Shown here: positions 40,968-49,596 of the stretch, one piece after another
Layout: every line of letters starts with the position of its first letter
How positions within the stretch are numbered: the first letter of the stretch is position 1
NCBI GenBank assembly: GCA_902791475.1
Contig: CADAWC010000005.1
Span: 49,632-113,631 of the forward strand
DNA: 64,000 nucleotides
Source of the DNA: Fibrobacter succinogenes
GTDB taxonomy: Bacteria > Fibrobacterota > Fibrobacteria > Fibrobacterales > Fibrobacteraceae
Reading direction: 5' to 3'
Translations under genes and position numbers: made by a program
Notes under the pieces: generated by a model
The model's input: only the letters and a program-made list of their open reading frames with translations
Told to the model about the DNA's origin: nothing
The model's database searches: none

Positions 40968-43112
40968 ATGAAAAAATATTTGATTTCGACGGCGTTACTC
41001 GCAGCTAGCGCCTATGCCGCAAGCGTAACAGTCGATCCAAGCGCAACAGCCCAGAAAGTTACGGGTTTCGGTGGCGCAAGCGTTTACTACCAAAGCTGGA
41101 TCAAGAACCTCCCCGCAGCAGACCAAGAAGCACTTTTCGATACAGCATTCACGGGTCTTAACATTTCCTTGCTTCGCGTGGGTAACTGGTATCAAGACGA
41201 AGACGCCACGAAATTGCAAGACGATATCGACATCGTCAAGGCAGCCAAAAAGCGTCTCGGCGACCACATGAAAATCCAGATGTCCAGCTGGTCTGCTCCG
41301 GCAAAGCTCAAGCCGAGCGGCAACTTGAACGGTAAAGTGGACGGACAAAAGATCAAGAGCCAGAACACACTCAAGCCCTCGAACAGCGACCCGTATGGCA
41401 AATACGTCTACAGTGATTTTGCCAACTGGTGGAAGAAGAGCCTCGAAGCCTACAAGGCCGCAGGCATCTCTCCGGACTATGTTTCTCTCCAGAACGAACC
41501 AGACATGGAAGCCGATTATGAAGAAACACTCTTCGAACCGACAGAAACTAACGAAATCGCCGGTTACAAGGAAGCCTTGAACGCCGTCTATGACGCCGTG
41601 AAGGGACAGACCAAGCTAATTGGCCCGGAACCGCTCGGAATTGGCTACAGCAACTTTGAAAAGTACGCCAAGGAACTCGACGCCAACAAGCTCGACGGCT
41701 ACTCCTACCACCTTTACCACGCCGGTGACGGAAACGACAACTCCGGCAACAACTACCTCGATCCTGAAAACTTCCGCAAGCCGATGAAGGCTATCGCCGA
41801 CGTCTACGGCAAGGGCGACAAGCCCATCATCATGACGGAATTCTGCCCGATGCTCGACGAGCCGCGCGAAAAGGACATGCTCGGCCTCGCCCAGATTATG
41901 CAGATTGGCTTTACCGACGGTCGCCTCTCCGGTTACATCGCCTGGCAGCTTTTCTGGGGTTACCACTCCCAGATGATTGGCGTTTGCCCGGGTGCAGGCT
42001 GGGACCTCGATGGCTCCGGCAAGTACGTCTGTGACGATGCAGGCTTCAAGATTTTCCCGGAATACCACGCCATGCGCCACTATTCCAAGTTCGTGAATCC
42101 GGGTGCAAGCGTCATCACCTCCACGACCGCCGAAGCAAACCTCAAGACGGTCGCCTTCCTCAGCGCAAACGGAGATTCCATCTCCACCATCCTTATCAAT
42201 ACGGGTAGCACAGCCATCCAGCTCGACAACCCGGCCATCGTAGGCTACGGCCTCATTACCGCCGTGCAGTCCAAGGAAAACGGCCTCAAGAGCAAAAACG
42301 TGACAATTTCAAACTGCACTGTCTTGCCGGCACGTTCCATCACGACACTCGTTTATAAGAAAGGAGCCTCAGTCGATTTAGTCGCCAACTGCAAGGACGA
42401 AACAAGCGATTCCAGCTATACCGAACCGGTTATCGTTCCGACGGATGACGTTGTGATTGTCGACTACACGACTTCGACCGACGTTTCCAGCTGGCAGGCC
42501 ATGGATGACAAACTCTCCGCAGTCACCTACGGCACAACCGCTATTGACGGCATCGCAGGCTACGCAAGCGTTCCGCTCGCCGGCTGCGACCAGTCCGAAG
42601 AAACCTGCGGCTACCAGAACCAACTTTTGAACATCAGCGCCGAAGGCGCCAAGGCACTAGCCTCTTGCGCAAGCCTCGTCATCACCATGCGTAGCCAGGG
42701 CACTTCCGATGCTTACGTGAACGTGGGCGGTGCAGCAGGCGGTAGCTGGGTCGATTACGAATACGGCAAACTCGCCGCAGGTTCCAAGTGGAGCGAAACC
42801 AAGGTTTCCCTCAAGAAGGAAGGCGAAAACGGTTCTACAGCCCTCACGTTCAATAGCGAATCTGCAGGCATCTACATTGCAAAGATTGTCGCAACGGGCT
42901 GCACTGGCTCTAGCGCCATCAAGATGAACCGCCGAGTATCCTTCAACGACAGCAAGACGCAAGCCATGATTTTCGACTTGAACGGCAACCTCGTCTGGAA
43001 GGGGCTCAAGAGCGAAGCTCTCAACGACAACGGCTCTCTCAAGCCGAGCATCCGTCAAGGCGCCTACATCTTGAAGACAAAGTCCAACGCCCAGCGCGTC
43101 TTTAAGAAGTAA
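40968..43112 (+). CDS. Secreted GH30 glycoside hydrolase (xylanase/glucuronoxylanase type)
   Basis: 714 residues. Signal peptide MKKYLISTALLAASAYA. Residues about 20-465 match GH30: V-T-G-F-G-G-A-S at the start, acid/base E177 in L-Q-N-E-P-D, nucleophile E291 in I-M-T-E-F-C-P, and the side beta-structure ending in S-I-T-T-L-V-Y. GH30 enzymes of this form cut xylan, often guided by glucuronic acid branches. After a linker comes a beta-sandwich (about 500-640, likely carbohydrate binding), and a tail (M-I-F-D-L-N-G-N-L-V-W-K-G ... G-A-Y-I-L-K-T) that resembles type IX secretion sorting domains. Own promoter and terminator; predicted cell-surface or secreted hemicellulase. Confidence 0.92.
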   Translation: MKKYLISTALLAASAYAASVTVDPSATAQKVTGFGGASVYYQSWIKNLPAADQEALFDTAFTGLNISLLRVGNWYQDEDATKLQDDIDIVKAAKKRLGDHMKIQMSSWSAPAKLKPSGNLNGKVDGQKIKSQNTLKPSNSDPYGKYVYSDFANWWKKSLEAYKAAGISPDYVSLQNEPDMEADYEETLFEPTETNEIAGYKEALNAVYDAVKGQTKLIGPEPLGIGYSNFEKYAKELDANKLDGYSYHLYHAGDGNDNSGNNYLDPENFRKPMKAIADVYGKGDKPIIMTEFCPMLDEPREKDMLGLAQIMQIGFTDGRLSGYIAWQLFWGYHSQMIGVCPGAGWDLDGSGKYVCDDAGFKIFPEYHAMRHYSKFVNPGASVITSTTAEANLKTVAFLSANGDSISTILINTGSTAIQLDNPAIVGYGLITAVQSKENGLKSKNVTISNCTVLPARSITTLVYKKGASVDLVANCKDETSDSSYTEPVIVPTDDVVIVDYTTSTDVSSWQAMDDKLSAVTYGTTAIDGIAGYASVPLAGCDQSEETCGYQNQLLNISAEGAKALASCASLVITMRSQGTSDAYVNVGGAAGGSWVDYEYGKLAAGSKWSETKVSLKKEGENGSTALTFNSESAGIYIAKIVATGCTGSSAIKMNRRVSFNDSKTQAMIFDLNGNLVWKGLKSEALNDNGSLKPSIRQGAYILKTKSNAQRVFKK

Positions 43113-43152
43113 CGTCTTCAAGAAATAACAACAAGCGATATTAAAACTTAAG

Positions 43153-43180
43153 AACGGTCCGTAAATGCGGGCCGTTTTTA
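43153..43180 (+). terminator. Terminator of the GH30 gene
   Basis: Stem AACGGTCCG/CGGGCCGTT (43153-43161 with 43168-43176, one T-G pair), loop TAAATG, then TTT. It lies 41 nt after the stop. Confidence 0.85.
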
Positions 43181-43242
43181 ATATTGCTTTAGTTCGGATT
43201 TACATCTGAGCATTTTATGTATTCAGGTTGAACTAGATACGC

Positions 43243-43274
43243 AAAAAGGCACCTGGAGGAGAGCCAGGTGCCTT
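43243..43274 (-). terminator. Terminator of the FISUMP lipoprotein gene
   Basis: Perfect 11-bp stem AAGGCACCTGG/CCAGGTGCCTT (43246-43256 with 43264-43274), 7-nt loop, T run on the minus strand. Confidence 0.88.
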
Positions 43275-43322
43275 GGAGCTGTATTATGTAAGAATTTCTA
43301 TTAGCTGAGATTCTCTAGCTGA

Positions 43323-45389
43323 TTAATTTTGATCATCACTTGCCGGGTCAGTGTCAGTGACGCAACGGATTGTGAAGGCGTACTTCTTGTTGGTGGTGCT
43401 GACCTTACTCTTATCCATAGCCGTGATAACGATACCATAAGCCTGCTTATCGTCGTTTTCATCCCAGTCAGAAGACCAGAAGTAAGCGTATTCAGCATTC
43501 ATGACCTTATTATCATCAGCATTGTAGTATCCAACAAAGTTGAAGTCAAAGCCAACGTCAATGAAGCCATTTTCGTTATCGAGATTTGCACCGGCAGCCT
43601 GGAGCAGATCAAGTTCGTCCTTAGTCGGCAATCTCCAACCAGCAGGGCATGCACCAGCAGTCTGATCCTTCTTGATAAGAGTATTTGCGATTTCATCTTC
43701 GGACATTGTCTTTCTGATATCGCCTACACCCATTGCAGAATTCCAGGTATAGTAGCGGCCTTCAGCAGCTTCGAAGTTTTCAAAGACCTTGGCTTCGTAA
43801 TTAACCTTACCCATAACCTGGTCGATAGATTCAACATCATCCGTCGTAACAACCTTAGGCAGCTTGTATTCGAACGCGAGGTTTTCGTTCATCCACCAGA
43901 TACCATCGACACCAGCAGGCTTTGCATACTTATAGATATGATCATCACGAATATCGCAGAACTGTGTGGCGGCATCGTACATTTCGTCACCGCACCACTT
44001 AGCCGTTTCGATACCATCGCAACGACCCTTTGCAGCTTCGAGTCTTGTGAAGAAGGCATTCAAGTTATCAACGCTATAAGGTTCAAGTGCGGTACCGATC
44101 AAATTACCTATGAAGCTTTCTTCTTCTGCGGCAGGAACCGGATCTTCACCTTCAACTGGGCGAGGAGCCAACGTTACACCGAGGCGATAATAAGCACCGT
44201 CGACGGTATTACGATTTTGACGAGAGGCTGGGTCACTACCCGCAGCGGCGTAAGCATTATCGCAATACGTCCAAATGGAGTCCGTCTTTCCGTCATAAGC
44301 CTTGCCGCAGAATTCATGCTGAGAGAATTCCTTACCGCCGCACTTCGGAGTAATGATGCCATTCCAGCAGAATTCACCATCCTTAATGCCACGCTTGGTA
44401 ACATACTGATAGTTACCATTCTTCAGCTTCTTGTATTCCAAGCAAAGCGGTACGACTTCATCATTAACACAGGTTTCTGTATTAACGGTAAATGCGCTAC
44501 CACCGCACTTGTCATAAAGCTTGCCGAGGACGCAGAACTTCTTGGCAGGATCGTAGAAGGCGTCACCGCACATGGCCTTGAAAACGGTAATCGGATCAGC
44601 GTCACCGCAAGTCACATCTACAGTACCATCTCCATTGTCCACGCTCGTGCAGCTTGCACCATTGGTACCATCTTCACCATTCCATACGGTACCAACAAGC
44701 GTTTCACCGCAGAACATCTGGATACCTTCCTTACCGTTCTTTTCGTCCTTGATGGTCTGAGCAGTACAGCTGGTACCATTTTCACCGTTGATACCGTCGG
44801 TACCATCGGTACCATCGGCACCATTCTTACCGTTCCACACGACACCGGAAGTTCCGTCATCGCAATCCATCTGGAGGCCCTTTGTGCCATCCTTATCGGC
44901 GGTTTCCTTAACGGTACACGTCTTATTTCTAAGAATGGTTTCGGTAGAACCGCAAGTAATCTTAATGCCGTCAGTAGCTTCAGAAGTGGTGCAAGATTCA
45001 CCGGCAACGCCGTTTCTCAAGACACCAACTTGCTTGCCACCACAAAGCACATTATAGCCATCGGTAATGGCTTCTACAGTACAGCTTGCGCCGTCCTTAC
45101 CAGTGGCACCGGTAGCACCAGTCTTACCAGTAGCACCCTTTGCACCAGTAGCACCAGTAATACCCTGCTTACCCGTAGCACCAGTCTTACCGTTCAACAA
45201 GACGCCTACAGAATCCCCTCCGCAAAGCACCTTGTAGCCACTGTCATCTTTCAATGACTTAACTTCACAGCTTGTACCATTCAAGCCGTTAGTTCCATTA
45301 ATGCCATCTTTTCCGTCTTCGCCAGTACAAGCGATGAGGCCAAACATGAGTGCGGCACAACCCGCAACACTGAGTTTTGTGTAATGCAT
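43323..45389 (-). CDS. Collagen-like lipoprotein with C-terminal FISUMP (TIGR02145) domain
   Basis: 688 residues. Signal MHYTKLSVAGCAALMFGLIAC (lipobox I-A-C). The mature N-terminus has collagen-like triplets (G-E-D-G-K-D-G-I-N-G-T-N-G and a longer G-A-T-G-K-T-G-A block, to about residue 230), interleaved with repeated C-x-V...G-Y-N-V-L-C-G-G cysteine units. A middle cysteine-bearing region follows. The last ~180 residues are the F. succinogenes major paralogous domain: I-W-W-M-N-E-N-L-A-F, Y-T-W-N-S-A-M-G, C-P-A-G-W-R-L-P-T-K-D-E-L and F-W-S-S-D-W-D. AGGGAG precedes the ATG at 45389. A surface protein; the collagen-like stalk would hold the FISUMP head away from the cell. No enzyme role can be claimed. 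Confidence 0.9.
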   Translation of the reverse strand: MHYTKLSVAGCAALMFGLIACTGEDGKDGINGTNGLNGTSCEVKSLKDDSGYKVLCGGDSVGVLLNGKTGATGKQGITGATGAKGATGKTGATGATGKDGASCTVEAITDGYNVLCGGKQVGVLRNGVAGESCTTSEATDGIKITCGSTETILRNKTCTVKETADKDGTKGLQMDCDDGTSGVVWNGKNGADGTDGTDGINGENGTSCTAQTIKDEKNGKEGIQMFCGETLVGTVWNGEDGTNGASCTSVDNGDGTVDVTCGDADPITVFKAMCGDAFYDPAKKFCVLGKLYDKCGGSAFTVNTETCVNDEVVPLCLEYKKLKNGNYQYVTKRGIKDGEFCWNGIITPKCGGKEFSQHEFCGKAYDGKTDSIWTYCDNAYAAAGSDPASRQNRNTVDGAYYRLGVTLAPRPVEGEDPVPAAEEESFIGNLIGTALEPYSVDNLNAFFTRLEAAKGRCDGIETAKWCGDEMYDAATQFCDIRDDHIYKYAKPAGVDGIWWMNENLAFEYKLPKVVTTDDVESIDQVMGKVNYEAKVFENFEAAEGRYYTWNSAMGVGDIRKTMSEDEIANTLIKKDQTAGACPAGWRLPTKDELDLLQAAGANLDNENGFIDVGFDFNFVGYYNADDNKVMNAEYAYFWSSDWDENDDKQAYGIVITAMDKSKVSTTNKKYAFTIRCVTDTDPASDDQN

Positions 45390-45958
45390 AATATGCTCCC
45401 TTGTTAATTTTCTCCAATCTTTGTGAAAAACTTTCACAAAACAAAGTTTACATTAATTTTTCGAGAAAGTTAAGTTTTTCTTACAAAAATTTATTTCAAC
45501 TTGGAATAAAGTTGCGTTTTTGCGTCTAACTTCTTACAAAAAGATTACGTGTTAAAGTTGTAAACTTTTTGACATATTTGGCGAAATTTGAACAAAATCA
45601 GCAATTTTAAAATTTCGAAATTTCGGACAAAAGAACAAAATCTGATTTTAATTTTTAAAAGTAAATTTTTATTTACAAATTGAAATTTTGAAGGTTTTTG
45701 ATGGTTTTTCTGTTTTTTCGGCGAGAAATTATGGATCCTTCGGGCTTTCGCCCTCAGGATGACGCAATGAAAGGAGATTCCCGCTCATCCCCGTCATCCC
45801 CGTCAAGCGAGGACAGGCGCGAGGACAGGCGGCGGGAATGACATTATAACAGCGGGAATGACAATTCCTAGATAAAAAGATGACCCCAGCACGGAGGCCG
45901 GGGTGACTATGTAAAGGTGAATTCCGCTCGTGACAGAGCATTCGTTAGTTTGTTTGAA
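45390..45958. other. Gene-free gap: AT-rich DNA and REP-like elements
   Basis: 45390-45730 is very AT-rich with no gene and must include the FISUMP gene promoter. 45731-45766 has GGATCCTTC...CAGGATGACG. 45770-45910 contains several GGAGATTCCCG...CGGGAATGACA and GGGGTGAC palindromic parts, partly truncated. Confidence 0.6.
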
Positions 45959-46990
45959 CTAAGCCCAGTTTTCAGCCTTGAGTTCGCGGCCCCAGATTTC
46001 CTTGACCACATCTTCGACCTTGCGGTTTTCGAACAACATCTGATAGACCGCTTCGACAATCGGCATTTCAACGCCAAGCTTCTTGGCGAGAGCGCGCGTG
46101 CTACGGCAAGTCGGCACACCTTCGGCAATCATCTTCATGCCGGCAAGTACCTGGTCGAGCGTTTCGCCCTTACCAATGTGTTCGCCCACATAGCGGTTAC
46201 GGCTGTGCTGGGAAAGGCAAGTCACGATGAGGTCGCCCATGCCGGCGAGGCCTGCAAACGTTTCGGGCTTTGCACCGAGAGCCTTGCCCAAGCGGCACAT
46301 TTCAGCCTGGCCACGCGTGAGGATGGCAGCGCGGGTATTGTCACCAATCTTAAACTTACCACTAGCTTCGAGGCCATAGAGCACACCGGAAGCAATAGCA
46401 ATCACGTTCTTTACGGAGCCACAAAGTTCCACACCGACGATGTCGGTCGAAGTATAAACGCGAAGGTAAGAGCAGCTCATTGCCTGCTGCACAATCTTTG
46501 CAGATTCTTCGTTCACGCAGGCAGCGACAATGGCGGTAAGCACGTGGCGGCTCACTTCTTCTGCATGAGACGGACCGCTAAAGGCAACCATCTTGTCTTC
46601 GGTCAGCCAAGGAACCTTTTCGAGGATGACTTCGCTCATGAGCTGGTCCGTGCCTTCGAGAATACCCTTTGTGGCACAAACAACAATCGGTTCCTTGCCC
46701 TTTGCTGGGGTCCAGGAGCCAAGATTTGCGGCAACGCTTGCCATAAACTGCGACGGAACAACGATAAGGACCATGTCGCAACCTTCAAGAGCGGCGTGCA
46801 TGTCGGTCGTGTACTTAAAATCAGCCGGGAAAATAACACCGGGGAGCTTGTCCTTGTACTGGTGTTCGGTGGAGAGAAGATCTACTTCTGCTTGGGAATT
46901 GGTCCAAAAAGTGAGTTCGTTCTTGTTTTCGTAAACAACTTGACCGAGGGTCAGGCCCCAGCCACCGGTACCTAAAACTGTAACTTTCAT
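45959..46990 (-). CDS. gpsA: Glycerol-3-phosphate dehydrogenase (NAD(P)+)
   Basis: 343 residues. Starts M-K-V-T-V-L-G-T-G-G-W-G (NAD-binding; the W replaces the common S-W order only slightly), then S-L-A.. type I-V-V-P-S-Q-F, A-T-K-G-I-L, S-G-P-S-H-A-E-E-V-S-R and the catalytic K in C-G-S-V-K-N-V-I-A-I-A-S-G, followed by N-T-R-A-A-I-L-T-R-G-Q-A-E. It makes sn-glycerol 3-phosphate from DHAP for phospholipids, and plsY is the next gene on the same strand upstream of it in transcription. AGGAAAG precedes the ATG at 46990; an earlier in-frame ATG at 47029 lies in heptad repeat DNA. Confidence 0.95.
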   Translation of the reverse strand: MKVTVLGTGGWGLTLGQVVYENKNELTFWTNSQAEVDLLSTEHQYKDKLPGVIFPADFKYTTDMHAALEGCDMVLIVVPSQFMASVAANLGSWTPAKGKEPIVVCATKGILEGTDQLMSEVILEKVPWLTEDKMVAFSGPSHAEEVSRHVLTAIVAACVNEESAKIVQQAMSCSYLRVYTSTDIVGVELCGSVKNVIAIASGVLYGLEASGKFKIGDNTRAAILTRGQAEMCRLGKALGAKPETFAGLAGMGDLIVTCLSQHSRNRYVGEHIGKGETLDQVLAGMKMIAEGVPTCRSTRALAKKLGVEMPIVEAVYQMLFENRKVEDVVKEIWGRELKAENWA

Positions 46991-47297
46991 AATATCTTTC
47001 CTAGTTAATAGTCTATAGTCATTAGTCAATGGTTAACATTGCCAAAAATCATTGCCGCATATAATCTACAATATTTTATGGAATTGCAGCCATCAATATT
47101 CAAAAAATGTAAGCACACATAGGTTCTTATCGCTGTCACCCCGTACTTGTTACAGGTTCACTCTTATGCAGTCCCGAAATGGTGATGCCGGCACAAAGGC
47201 GCCCCTGTATGCATTTTGCTTTACACCTTTACAAGAAGGTGATCCCGGCACAAAGGCCGGGATGACAATGCGTGAATAAAAGAGCCTTGTCTACTTC
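46991..47297. repeat. Gap with heptad units and REP-like hairpins
   Basis: 47005-47032 reads TTAATAG, TCTATAG, TCATTAG, TCAATGG. 47140-47275 has GGTGATGCCGGCACAAAGG and GGTGATCCCGGCACAAAGGC, ending CCGGGATGACAA. 47291-47304 (CTACTTC, CTACTTA) supplies the plsY stop. No gene seen. Confidence 0.65.
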
Positions 47298-47969
47298 CTA
47301 CTTAGCCTTACGCTTGGAGCCAAAGCCGTTTTCGGTGCCGTTGAGGAGGCGCTTGATGTTCGACTTGTGCTTCACGATGATAAAAACAGCGACAACCACA
47401 GCGAGAATCATCTGTCCGAGGTTCACGCTTTCAAAGTAGTATTCCGGGCAAACGTAGCCAAAAATCGAGAGAACGCCAAGAAGCGCACTACCGAAAATAC
47501 TGCCCACGGAAACGTACTTTGTCGTAAACGTGAGGATTATCCAGAGGGCAAATGCAGAAAGCACGGTGAGCGGCAAAATCGCGAGGAACACGCCAAGTGC
47601 GGCAAGCACGCCTTTTCCGCCACGGAAGCCCGCAAAACAAGTAAAGCTGTGGCCGAAAATCACAAGGAGACCGGCGACAAGCGGCACCCATGCGCTGTAG
47701 TCGGCGCCACCAGCGGCGACTTGAGCTTCGCACATTCTTTGGGCGATAAACGGTCCGAAAAAGCCCTTCAAAAGATCCATGAACACGACCGGGAGAGCAG
47801 GCTTCCAGCCGAGCACGCGGAATGTATTCGTGAGGCCCGCATTCTTGGAGCCGTAATCACGAATGTCAAAATCTTTACCTTTCGCGAGTTTTGCTACCCA
47901 TATGGCGCTGGGGATCGACCCCAGCAAGTACGCTATTGGAAGACTCAGTAAACTGTTCAAGTTCTTCAT
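47298..47969 (-). CDS. plsY: Glycerol-3-phosphate acyltransferase PlsY
   Basis: 223 residues, inner-membrane protein with about five to six helices. Motif 1 Y-L-L-G-S-I-P-S-A, motif 2 (R-D-Y-G-S-K-N-A-G-L-T-N), and motif 3 (G-H-S-F-T-C-F-A-G-F-R-G-G-K-G-V) are intact. It transfers acyl groups from acyl phosphate to glycerol 3-phosphate, the first acylation in phospholipid synthesis. The gene is followed by gpsA, which makes its substrate. Its start overlaps the 3' end of der by 95 bp in another frame; the N-terminus MKNLNSLLSLPIAYLLGS fits the family, so the overlap is real or der is read too far. Confidence 0.93.
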   Translation of the reverse strand: MKNLNSLLSLPIAYLLGSIPSAIWVAKLAKGKDFDIRDYGSKNAGLTNTFRVLGWKPALPVVFMDLLKGFFGPFIAQRMCEAQVAAGGADYSAWVPLVAGLLVIFGHSFTCFAGFRGGKGVLAALGVFLAILPLTVLSAFALWIILTFTTKYVSVGSIFGSALLGVLSIFGYVCPEYYFESVNLGQMILAVVVAVFIIVKHKSNIKRLLNGTENGFGSKRKAK

Positions 47970-49302
47970 CCTTTCTGAGAGTTAACTTTCTATCGAAATT
48001 CAGGCGGAGCGGAGCGCCCTGCAACTGGAATTCGTCATAAAACTTTTTGAGCAAGTAGCGCTTGTACGATTCATCGACAAGTTCCGGCGTGCGGGTTTCG
48101 ATGTCGATGACCGGCGGTTCCACCATGATCTGGCAGGCACGGGTAAGCATGACGACACGGCCGTTGTGGCTCGGAGGAGCCTTTTCTTGCAAGAAGTTCG
48201 CAAAGCTTTCGGCAACGCGGTCACGGCCAAGCACACGGCGGCAGTTGGCATAGACGGTCTGGATAGCCTGAATCACGCGGCCTACGCGCTGGCCTTCCTT
48301 GGCACTGATCGAGAGAATCGGCACAAATTCAAGCATCGGTTCGCGTTCGAGGAGTTCCTTGACCATGTGATCGAAGGACTTGTCGTTCTTGTTCGGGAGG
48401 ATATCCCACTTGTTCAGCACGACGACGAGGCCCTTGCCCGCCTTGCGGATTTCCGTGATGATGCGGTAGTCCTGGATTTCCATGCCGCGCGTGCAATCGA
48501 CGACGAGCACAGACAAGTCGGAACGGCGAATACTTTCGAGCGTGCGCATGTTGCTGAAGACTTCCACTTCATCTTCGACGCGAGCCTTTTTGCGGAGGCC
48601 TGCGGTATCGGTAACGACGAACTTTTGTCCGTCAACGACAAAGTCACAGTCGATGGAGTCGCGGGTCGTACCCGGAATGTCGGAAACCACAGCGCGGTCT
48701 TCGTTCAACAGGCGGTTGAGGAGCGTACTCTTGCCTGCGTTCGGGCGGCCGAGAATGGCAAAACGCACCGGGCGTTCTTCACGGCGTTCGCCACGCACCG
48801 GAGTCGGGAGCACGGAGACAACTTCGTCCAAGAGCGAGAGGCAAGCATAGCCGGTCAAGGCGCTGACGGTACGCGGCTGTCCAAAGCCGAGTTTGAGAAA
48901 TTCGTAGCTTTCCTGACGGTCGCCCTGCAATTCGCTCTTGTTCGCGACGAGGATGACCTTCTTGTCGAGCTTGCGGATGAGGCGTGCAAACTGCTGGTCG
49001 AGCTTGGTGATGCCCACGCGGATATCGACCATGAAGAGCACGAGGTCGGCTTCGTTCACGGCGTTAAAAATCTGGGCGCGGACGCTGTCCGCCAAGACGT
49101 CGATAGAATCATCGGGCAAGAATCCACCCGTATCGACGACTGTAAATTCGTGACCCTTGTAAATCGCATTCTGGTAATGACGGTCGCGGGTAACACCATC
49201 GCGGTCGCTCACCACGGCGGCACGGCGGCCAAGAATGCGATTGAAGAGGGAGGACTTTCCGACGTTCGGACGTCCAATTATGCAAACGATAGGTAATTTC
49301 AT
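47875..49302 (-). CDS. der: GTPase Der (EngA), ribosome assembly
   Basis: 475 residues with two tandem Ras-like GTPase domains: G-R-P-N-V-G-K-S-S near the start and G-R-P-N-A-G-K-S-T around 190, each with D-T-A/G-G and N-K-x-D motifs, and the C-terminal KH-like domain (A-P-P-S-H-N-G-R-V, then P-L-R-L-N-F). Der acts in 50S subunit maturation. The start at 49302 is preceded by TATATTTG and 6 nt. After the KH domain, about 30 extra residues (D-E-E-L-E-Q-F-T-E-S-S-N-S) run into the plsY gene, overlapping it by 95 bp. Confidence 0.94.
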   Translation of the reverse strand: MKLPIVCIIGRPNVGKSSLFNRILGRRAAVVSDRDGVTRDRHYQNAIYKGHEFTVVDTGGFLPDDSIDVLADSVRAQIFNAVNEADLVLFMVDIRVGITKLDQQFARLIRKLDKKVILVANKSELQGDRQESYEFLKLGFGQPRTVSALTGYACLSLLDEVVSVLPTPVRGERREERPVRFAILGRPNAGKSTLLNRLLNEDRAVVSDIPGTTRDSIDCDFVVDGQKFVVTDTAGLRKKARVEDEVEVFSNMRTLESIRRSDLSVLVVDCTRGMEIQDYRIITEIRKAGKGLVVVLNKWDILPNKNDKSFDHMVKELLEREPMLEFVPILSISAKEGQRVGRVIQAIQTVYANCRRVLGRDRVAESFANFLQEKAPPSHNGRVVMLTRACQIMVEPPVIDIETRTPELVDESYKRYLLKKFYDEFQLQGAPLRLNFDRKLTLRKDEELEQFTESSNSVLAGVDPQRHMGSKTRER

Positions 49303-49308
49303 CGGGCA

Positions 49309-49316
49309 CAAATATA
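49309..49316 (-). promoter_or_regulatory. TAnnTTTG promoter box of der
   Basis: TATATTTG on the minus strand, then TGCCCG, then the ATG at 49302. No Shine-Dalgarno sequence; predicted leaderless. Confidence 0.5.
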
Positions 49317-49326
49317 GAAATTGTGT

Positions 49327-49500
49327 CTAGGGGGCGTTTAGACGAGAGAACGCCGCTACGCGGCTACAGACGAAAGACGAGAGCTTTCAGAATCGTTACT
49401 ATACAAGAAGGAGATTCCCGCTCGGAGGCGGGAATGACAGGTTCCGGCGGGAAAGCCTCTTCCTACCGTCTACTTCCTACTGCCTACTAACCTCTGTTAA
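49327..49500. repeat. Heptad and REP-like repeats between der and aroE
   Basis: 49336-49385 holds TTTAGACGAGAGAACG...ACAGACGAAAGACGAG, closely like 56450-56498. 49411-49440 is a GGAGATTCCCGC...GCGGGAATGACA hairpin. 49463-49498 gives TACCGTC, TACTTCC, TACTGCC, TACTAAC in 7-nt register. The gap to aroE also has a TATCTTTG box at 49537-49544. Confidence 0.75.
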
Positions 49501-49596
49501 TTTCTTATTGCATAATTTTTTATCTAGAATAATATATCTTTGTAGTGTATTATTTAGAGTTTTTCCCCACAGGTGGGAAGGACATACGAGGTTACT

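Noticed and set aside
43329..45257. 642-codon plus-strand frame opposite the FISUMP lipoprotein
   Set aside because: It is the antisense reading of collagen-like and acidic codons; no signal, motif or start site.
48166..49296. 376-codon plus-strand frame opposite der
   Set aside because: It is antisense to a conserved GTPase and has no homology that I can see.
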